Source of the DNA: Acinetobacter tianfuensis
Lineage (GTDB): Bacteria > Pseudomonadota > Gammaproteobacteria > Pseudomonadales > Moraxellaceae
Length of the DNA stretch: 64,000 nucleotides
Direction of reading: 5' to 3'
NCBI RefSeq assembly: GCF_003611465.1
Contig: NZ_RAXV01000001.1
Span: 240,087 to 304,086, forward strand
Position 1 is the first letter of the stretch; each line of letters begins with the position of its first letter. A program made the position numbers and the translations under genes. Of this stretch, positions 58,542 through 64,000 are shown in pieces. The notes below the pieces were generated by a model that did not search any database, was not told the DNA's origin, and worked only from the letters and a program-made list of their open reading frames with translations.

Positions 58542-59444
58542 ATGAAACGTGATGATTCTACTCATGAGCGTTTAGCTGACCGATTGGCCAATATTTTAAC
58601 GAAATTAAATATGGGATATCAGTTAAGTATAAAAGAACTAGCCTCAGAATTTGGGGTAAGTACACGTACTATCTCGAGAGATTTTGATCGTCTCAATACT
58701 TATTTGCCATTGCTACAAGATAATGAAAATAAAAGATATTACTTAGAATCAAATTATTTAGGGAAAATTGCACCAAAAGATATCCGTAATTTTGCACAGC
58801 TCTCAGGAGTTAGTCATTTGTATCCTTCATTGGATATGTCCTTTCTGCGTGAACTTTTAGATAGTCGAGCTCATCAGATTTATAGTGCTAAGGGGTACTC
58901 TTTTGAAGATGCAAGTCAGTTTAAAGGACTATTCAAAGTTCTTGGAAAAGCAATTCAAGAATATCGACAAATTGGTTTTGTATATAAAGGAGAACCTAGA
59001 CTGGTTCAACCTTATCGCTTGATTCATCATCATGGTAGTTGGTATTTGGCAGCAGTTAGAAAAGATCAATTGCGTACTTATCGCATTTCACATATTCAGC
59101 TTACGCACTCTTCGCATGATTATTCACAATTTATTCCAGATCAAAATATTGTAAAACTTGTGGAAGATGATGACAGCATCTGGTTTGGACAGGATAAACA
59201 GGAAATCATTTTATCTATTGATAGTCAGGTTTCTTTTTATTTTAAGCAACGTCCGATACTGCCCGAGCAGCAAATTGTCAAAGAGTTACATGATGGTGGA
59301 TTGCTGGTTTCTTCTAAAATTAATCATGACATGCAGTTATTGCCTTTGATTCGATTCTGGATTCCTCATTTAAAAATAGTGAGTCCGAAAGGATTACAGA
59401 GACAATTAGAAATAAGTTTAAAAGAATATTTGGTTTTAGGTTAA
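58542..59444 (+). CDS. WYL-domain transcriptional regulator
   Basis: 300 residues. An N-terminal helix-turn-helix (about 26-52: QLSIKELASEFGVSTRTISRDFDRL) is followed by a WYL domain (about 140-190) that contains the literal W167-Y168-L169 in GSWYLAA and the ligand-pocket Arg/Tyr set RTYRISHI, then a WCX-like C-terminal region (about 215-295). Such proteins regulate phage-defence operons (BrxR in BREX, CapW in CBASS) and are thought to sense nucleic acid or nucleotides. It stands directly before the two GTPase genes, 55 bases away, and is the probable regulator of that operon. The ATG lacks a strong ribosome site, in line with low expression. Confidence 0.9.
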   Translation: MKRDDSTHERLADRLANILTKLNMGYQLSIKELASEFGVSTRTISRDFDRLNTYLPLLQDNENKRYYLESNYLGKIAPKDIRNFAQLSGVSHLYPSLDMSFLRELLDSRAHQIYSAKGYSFEDASQFKGLFKVLGKAIQEYRQIGFVYKGEPRLVQPYRLIHHHGSWYLAAVRKDQLRTYRISHIQLTHSSHDYSQFIPDQNIVKLVEDDDSIWFGQDKQEIILSIDSQVSFYFKQRPILPEQQIVKELHDGGLLVSSKINHDMQLLPLIRFWIPHLKIVSPKGLQRQLEISLKEYLVLG

Positions 59445-59499
59445 AAAAAATTTCATTTAAAAAATTATTTATGAGTTGGTTGGATAGGGGTAAGGGTAC

Positions 59500-61875
59500 G
59501 TGAATAGTCATATTAATTTAAATCATCCTGAGAATATTTATGATGATTTAAAAGAGAAAATATCAGATTTGATTGCGAAAATTGTTAAAAATGAGCAGGT
59601 TTTAGATACTAATTTAGTGGGAGAAAAACTAAATGAATCTAAGCAAATTTTAAGCTTTCAGCAAAAAGAAATTGAAAGGAAGATAGATGAACTTAAACGT
59701 AATTCCGAATGGGATTACTTTACGATTGCTTTTTTCGGTGAAACTAATGCAGGTAAATCGACACTTATCGAAGTGTTACGTCTGCTGTTCGCTGAAAAAA
59801 CTAAAAATGAAATACAAGCAAAATTCAAAGCACTTAAAGATGAATTTTCATTAGATGAAGAAGCATACGGAGAGTTAAAAAATGCTGATAATGAAATTAG
59901 TCATAAAATTTTAGAAAATAATAAAAAATTAAAGGAGATAGATCAAACCTATACTCAAAAATTAGAAGATTATCAAAAAATACTTAATGCTCTTAAATAT
60001 GAGCATGATGAGCAGATTGTTAATCAGTCTTTATTAAATGACCAAAAACTTGAAATTTTTAATACTCAGATTGTGTCTTTAAAAGAGAAAGTTCAATATA
60101 AAAAACAAAATATGTCATGGTGGTTAAAAATTATTTATATTTTTAAGCGCCTAGAAGAGGAAAAACAAATTGGTTTAATTGAGTTAGAGTTAATTAAACA
60201 GAAAGCGCTATTAGATTCTGAACTGAAAGTATTGAAGCAAAAAATCGAAAAAGAATATGCATTGAAACAATCGCATCTTGCAACGATACAAGATGAATAT
60301 GAGTTAACCAAAAAACCAATCAACTCTATTACTTTACAATTAGAAAATGAAAAGAAAGTAGTTGAACAGCAGTTACAGCAATTTGAAAAAATGTTGGAGA
60401 AGCTAAGAGAGTTTGAAGATGGCCAAATTATGGGGGATGGCCGTAGTGACTTCACTCGAGAGAGTAAAGAGTTTTTATTTGATATTAATGGCACACAGGT
60501 CAAATTAATCGATGTGCCAGGAATTGAGGGTGATGAAAAACTAGTTGAGAACGAAATTTCTAAAGCCGTTAAAAAAGCACATGCTGTTTTCTATGTCACA
60601 AGTAAAGATGCAGCTCCAAATGAAGGCACACTTCAAAAAATAAAAACGCACCTAGCAGATCAGACAGAAGTTTGGACTGTTTACAATAAACCAGTTACAT
60701 CGCCTAGATCATTAAAAAATGGACTGATCAGTAATGATGATGAAAGAGGTGCCTTAAATGATCTGAATAAACAGATGGAATCAGCATTAGATAAACATTA
60801 TAAGAATTATACTGTGGTGGCTGGACTTGCTGCATTTTATGCAGTAGCCAATTGCTTGGTGCCATTTGGTGAAAAATATCGTAATCAGATCAAGTTTTTA
60901 AATAATTCTGATCGAGATGAATTAAAGGAAAAGTCAGGACTGAGCGCATTTCAAAACCACTTAACTCAAACAGTCATTGGAGACGTACCTTATAAAATTA
61001 AGGCGAGTAACTTCAATAAAGCGAATTATGTTCTAAAACAAACAGTAGAGAAGTTAAATAATATTCATAATGGCTTTAGTGATCTAAAGCTGAATATTGA
61101 TAAGCAAGTGGCTGTCACTAAGCAAGAAATTGATAGTGAATATTTGGACCTAGTGCAAAGCCTTAAAACGATGATTGAAAAAATCATTCAAGATTTTGAG
61201 CGTAAGACTCGTCAAGAAGTCTATAAACGGATTGAAAGTGATATTAGTAATGATGAGTTTAAAGGTATTCTGAAGCGACAGATTGATAACAATCTTGAAT
61301 TAGTGAGTAAAGATCTAATTGCTGGTTTTAAAACAGAAACTTCGCAGTTTGATGAAAATTTAAAGGAAAAATTACAGAAACTTTCTTCACGGTTAGCCAG
61401 TATTCAAAATAACTTTAAAGCTGATGATGTGACAGGATTGAATAATAATGTTTCATTGAAATTTGATATCAATAATGGCATCAACAAAATGGGACTACTT
61501 GGTGTTGGTATTGGTGTAGGTGCTGCAATGTGGTGGAATCCAGTCGGCTGGGTTGCAATATCATTAACGGCTGCGGGTTTGTTATTTAGTTTTGCAAAAG
61601 CAATTTGGAGCTTTTTTGATTCAGACTTTAAAAAATCTGAGCAAAAGAAAAGTGTTGATAAAAATTTATCAAATATTGTGAAAGAGCTTAAAAAAGTTGC
61701 TAGGGAGAATGTGAGCGATGTTGAAGAAAAAATTGAGCCATCAATATCAGATTTGAAGAAAAAGTTGAATGAGCCAAGTGATCAAATCACAGGGCTTGTA
61801 GAAGATATGTATCAATCAATCAATATGTTTAAAACGTTATCAAATAATATTAGCAGTGCTTATGAGGTCAAATAA
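59500..61875 (+). CDS. Dynamin-like large GTPase with coiled-coil insert and C-terminal membrane segment
   Basis: 791 residues. G1 is G80-ETNAGKST in TIAFFGETNAGKSTLIEVL. An insert of about 240 residues, strongly predicted by eye as coiled coil (LKALKDEF to LQQFEKMLEKLREFEDG), follows before G3 D338-VPG (KLIDVPGIEGDE). G4 is the NK of YNKPV (396-397). After the G domain comes a long helical stalk, then a hydrophobic hairpin (about 664-706: MGLLGVGIGVGAAMWWNPVGW then VAISLTAAGLLFSFA) and a helical end. This is the plan of bacterial dynamin-like proteins that bind membranes. The start is GTG 59500 with AAGGG upstream. It abuts the next GTPase gene (no gap). It could correspond to a LeoBC-type partner of LeoA. 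Confidence 0.85.
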   Translation: MNSHINLNHPENIYDDLKEKISDLIAKIVKNEQVLDTNLVGEKLNESKQILSFQQKEIERKIDELKRNSEWDYFTIAFFGETNAGKSTLIEVLRLLFAEKTKNEIQAKFKALKDEFSLDEEAYGELKNADNEISHKILENNKKLKEIDQTYTQKLEDYQKILNALKYEHDEQIVNQSLLNDQKLEIFNTQIVSLKEKVQYKKQNMSWWLKIIYIFKRLEEEKQIGLIELELIKQKALLDSELKVLKQKIEKEYALKQSHLATIQDEYELTKKPINSITLQLENEKKVVEQQLQQFEKMLEKLREFEDGQIMGDGRSDFTRESKEFLFDINGTQVKLIDVPGIEGDEKLVENEISKAVKKAHAVFYVTSKDAAPNEGTLQKIKTHLADQTEVWTVYNKPVTSPRSLKNGLISNDDERGALNDLNKQMESALDKHYKNYTVVAGLAAFYAVANCLVPFGEKYRNQIKFLNNSDRDELKEKSGLSAFQNHLTQTVIGDVPYKIKASNFNKANYVLKQTVEKLNNIHNGFSDLKLNIDKQVAVTKQEIDSEYLDLVQSLKTMIEKIIQDFERKTRQEVYKRIESDISNDEFKGILKRQIDNNLELVSKDLIAGFKTETSQFDENLKEKLQKLSSRLASIQNNFKADDVTGLNNNVSLKFDINNGINKMGLLGVGIGVGAAMWWNPVGWVAISLTAAGLLFSFAKAIWSFFDSDFKKSEQKKSVDKNLSNIVKELKKVARENVSDVEEKIEPSISDLKKKLNEPSDQITGLVEDMYQSINMFKTLSNNISSAYEVK

Positions 61876-63579
61876 ATGTCTGAAACTTTAAAAAATCATC
61901 AGGATAATCAGGCTAAAATTATCAACTTATTGAGTAAATTAGAAGGTTTTATTACACAAGGTCAAGAGTTTGGTTTAGATGTATCAACAGATATTAAAGC
62001 TAAGTTAAAGAACTCATTGAATACTTTGCAAGGAGATAAACTTAAAATTGCACTTATAGGTGGATTCTCTGAAGGAAAGACCTCAATTGCTGCTGCATGG
62101 TTAGGTAAAATTGACCCAGCAACCATGAATATTAGTGCTTCTGAATCATCAAATGCAGTTAAAATTTATGACATTGATGAAGAGTATCAACTCATTGATA
62201 CACCAGGATTATATGGTTATAAAGAGCAAGTGAACACCGATGCCCAAGAGATTGAAAAATATAAAGACATCACAAAAAAATATGTAAGTGAAGCACATAT
62301 TGTTCTTTATGTCATGAACTCTAAAAATCCGATCAAAGAAAGTCATATTGAAGATTTAAAATGGTTGTTTAAAGATCTGAACTTACTTCCACGAACAGTA
62401 TTTGTTCTTAGCCGTTTTGATGAAGTTGCAGATGTAGAGGATGAATTAGACTACCAAGATAAATTTAAAATTAAAGAGCAAAATGTTAAAGAAAGATTAA
62501 GTTCGATCTTATCTCTTTCTATGCAGGAAACCCATAACTTAAAAATAGTGGCAGTTTCAGCAAATCCATTTGATGAAGGTGTTAATTATTGGATGGAAAA
62601 TCGAGATGAGTTTGAACAATTGTCTCATATCAAATTGTTGCAAAATGCAACTAGTGAAATTGTGAAAAAAAGTGGTGGTTATACTGGTTTAATTGAAGAA
62701 ACGAGAAAGTCCATTATTAGTGATATTTTGATTAAGAAAATACCTGAAATTGAAGAACAACAATCCCTGCTATCAAAGGAAATGGAAAAACTTAATCAAG
62801 TTTATGAAATTGAAACTGGTGCACTGAATGTAATTTCCAAAAAAATTGCCAATGCAAAAACAAATTTAAGATCTAGTTTTAATGGATATTTCCAAGACTT
62901 AGTAATGCAGGTCCAAGGTACGAGTCTAGAAACAATTGGTGAATTCGTAGTGAGGGAAGTTGGTGATAAGGGATCAATTATCTCAAGTAAGATTAATGAA
63001 TATTTTCAAAATGAAACCAATCAAATCAATATTGCATTAAATACACAAGCAGTTAATTTTAACGCAGAAATTGATAATATTGACACCGCTGTTGGGTCAT
63101 TGACTAAAAAAGGTCTCAATCATTTAGCGAAGAATATTAAGTTGGATAATACAACTATTTTAGCTGCAAGAGATGGCTTAGTTGCGGGTGGGCAATTTAT
63201 TGGGCTTAATTTAAAAGAAGCTTTAAAGTTCCAACCGTGGGGAGCTGTTAACCTGGCGAGCAACATTAACACAGCATTACCACTTATTGGTATTGCGGTA
63301 GAAGCTTGGGATACTTGGAATCAGGCGAAGAAACAAGAAGAGTTTCAGTTGGCAAGAAAGAGTTTAGTAGCGAATTTACAAAACCAGCAAAGAGAGATTT
63401 TAGAGTTAATTGATAAAGATGAATTTATTTTAAAATTTTTCCCTATTTACAAAGAACTCAAAGATAAAATTGAAGAGATAAAATTGATGCATATGGATCA
63501 TGAATCAATGACTAAGTCTTTTGCCTCTTGGAGAAAAGAGGGGATGATTATTGAAGGTGAATTTAGAAGCATATCATAG
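61876..63579 (+). CDS. Dynamin-like GTPase, LeoA-like
   Basis: 567 residues, close in length to LeoA, the dynamin-like GTPase of enterotoxigenic E. coli. G1 G62-GFSEGKT (IALIGGFSEGKTSIAAAWLG), G3 D108-TPG (LIDTPGLYGYKEQ) and a G4 region VFVLSRFDEV in which SRFD replaces the usual NKxD. A long helical stalk follows (about 290-420), then a weakly hydrophobic, Gly/Ala-rich segment (about 425-480: LAARDGLVAGGQFIGLNL and NINTALPLIGIAVEAWDTW) that may touch membrane, and a helical tail. It starts directly after the stop of the 791-residue GTPase, so the two are co-translated and probably form a hetero-oligomer. LeoA kinship is by motif recall. Confidence 0.85.
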   Translation: MSETLKNHQDNQAKIINLLSKLEGFITQGQEFGLDVSTDIKAKLKNSLNTLQGDKLKIALIGGFSEGKTSIAAAWLGKIDPATMNISASESSNAVKIYDIDEEYQLIDTPGLYGYKEQVNTDAQEIEKYKDITKKYVSEAHIVLYVMNSKNPIKESHIEDLKWLFKDLNLLPRTVFVLSRFDEVADVEDELDYQDKFKIKEQNVKERLSSILSLSMQETHNLKIVAVSANPFDEGVNYWMENRDEFEQLSHIKLLQNATSEIVKKSGGYTGLIEETRKSIISDILIKKIPEIEEQQSLLSKEMEKLNQVYEIETGALNVISKKIANAKTNLRSSFNGYFQDLVMQVQGTSLETIGEFVVREVGDKGSIISSKINEYFQNETNQINIALNTQAVNFNAEIDNIDTAVGSLTKKGLNHLAKNIKLDNTTILAARDGLVAGGQFIGLNLKEALKFQPWGAVNLASNINTALPLIGIAVEAWDTWNQAKKQEEFQLARKSLVANLQNQQREILELIDKDEFILKFFPIYKELKDKIEEIKLMHMDHESMTKSFASWRKEGMIIEGEFRSIS

Positions 63580-63624
63580 ATTTTATCTTTGCTAATTACC
63601 TTAAAAATAATGCTGTTTTATTTG

Positions 63625-63654
63625 AGAATCTCCTTTTAATTTAAAGGAGATTCT
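63625..63654 (+). terminator. Hairpin after the GTPase operon
   Basis: AGAATCTCCTTT and AAAGGAGATTCT form a perfect 12-base stem with a TAATTT loop, 45 bases after the GTPase stop. The T tract after it is weak (ACTGATTTTATG), so termination is probable but may be partial. Confidence 0.65.
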
Positions 63655-63677
63655 ACTGATTTTATGTTGAGGCTATA

Positions 63678-63944
63678 TTGAAGAATTTTTTTTTAAATCA
63701 TTTAGTTTATACATCGAGTAATCTAAAAAAGATTCTAATACTGCTTGTTATTAATATTTTGGGAATAAGTACAATACTTGGTATTCCAGTAGTAGTTATT
63801 TTTGATTTAGCATTTATTTACTATAATTTGAATAGGATTTTCAAAAATCAAGGAGGGATTGGATTTTTATTGAAAATAAATGATATTTTATGGTTGTTTT
63901 TGTTATTAGCAATAGTTTTTTTTATTATGCGAGCAATTGTTTAA
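63678..63944 (+). CDS. Small membrane protein, 88 residues
   Basis: A hydrophobic product with about three membrane segments (LKKILILLVINILGISTIL, IPVVVIFDLAFIYYNL and NDILWLFLLLAIVFFIMRAIV) and a short polar loop NRIFKNQGGIGFLL. The start is TTG at 63678, with TGAGG about 5 bases upstream. It follows the hairpin at the end of the GTPase operon, so it may be read from its own promoter or by read-through. Not recognised; whether it belongs to the GTPase module is open. Confidence 0.5.
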   Translation: MKNFFLNHLVYTSSNLKKILILLVINILGISTILGIPVVVIFDLAFIYYNLNRIFKNQGGIGFLLKINDILWLFLLLAIVFFIMRAIV

Positions 63945-64000
63945 TAAGTGATAATGTTTAAGTATTTTGTATAAGTAATAAATTATTGGTTTTAAGAATA

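Larger units (their letters stand above)
56669..64000. mobile_element. Integrative element at tRNA-Arg (left part; right end outside the window)
   Basis: Starts at the 3' end of tRNA-Arg and carries a P4-type integrase, then a 54-residue protein, a WYL regulator, two dynamin-like GTPases and a small membrane protein, all on one strand. The DNA is visibly more AT-rich than the chromosome before it and holds no housekeeping gene. No copy of the tRNA end is found before base 64000, so the far junction is not seen. Confidence 0.8.

Noticed and set aside
60135..60503. Minus-strand frame inside the large GTPase gene
   Set aside because: Ser/Cys/Phe-rich product, the mirror of the Glu/Lys-rich coiled coil; a shadow frame.

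Overview
The window looks like an Acinetobacter chromosome (Moraxellaceae). The supporting signs are the gene order obgE-proB, the dat-ddc pair for 1,3-diaminopropane, the run lepA-lepB-DUF4845-rnc-era-lipoprotein-recO-pdxJ-miaE, a GAPDH with a long N-terminal extension, moderately AT-rich codon use, and several TTG/GTG starts with good ribosome binding sites. The species cannot be fixed by reading alone.

Layout. 1-13290: a cut PAS-type sensor gene, a macro-like protein, uvrB, a periplasmic lipocalin, a RarD-type transporter, a large protein of unknown function, GAPDH, a pair of membrane-anchored beta-repeat proteins, a qorB/HxlR divergent pair and an MFS transporter. 13550-20975: obgE-proB, a PAP2 phosphatase, a SIMPL protein, and dat-ddc. 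21500-26520: pstSCAB behind a clear Pho box, with no phoU visible. 26690-33050: two hotdog thioesterases, an unknown gene coupled to a deacetylase-fold gene, nadB and a MucD-type protease. 33226-40346: the lepA-to-miaE housekeeping block. 40948-50000: tRNA-Asn, aspC, map, rpsB-tsf with a structured leader, a DUF3465 protein, and an AraC regulator next to azlCD. 49744-56414: an Mpo1-like protein, rlpA, mltB, about 1 kb without a gene, then an unknown gene, queF and a YadG/YadH-type ABC exporter.

At 56593-56668 lies tRNA-Arg(CCG). A P4-type tyrosine integrase follows directly, and from there to the window end the DNA is an accessory element that is visibly more AT-rich than the chromosome before it. 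Its cargo, all on the + strand, is a 54-residue basic protein, a WYL-domain regulator preceded by a perfect inverted repeat, two abutting dynamin-like GTPases (791 and 567 residues; the second looks LeoA-like) and a small membrane protein. The right end of the element lies beyond base 64000. The GTPase module is the most interesting part: it has the layout of a regulated, horizontally carried anti-phage or membrane-remodelling system. That role is an inference from architecture and context and has not been demonstrated.

Starts were moved from the longest ORF when a ribosome binding site, a family-typical N-terminus or a terminator argued for it; this is stated for each gene.
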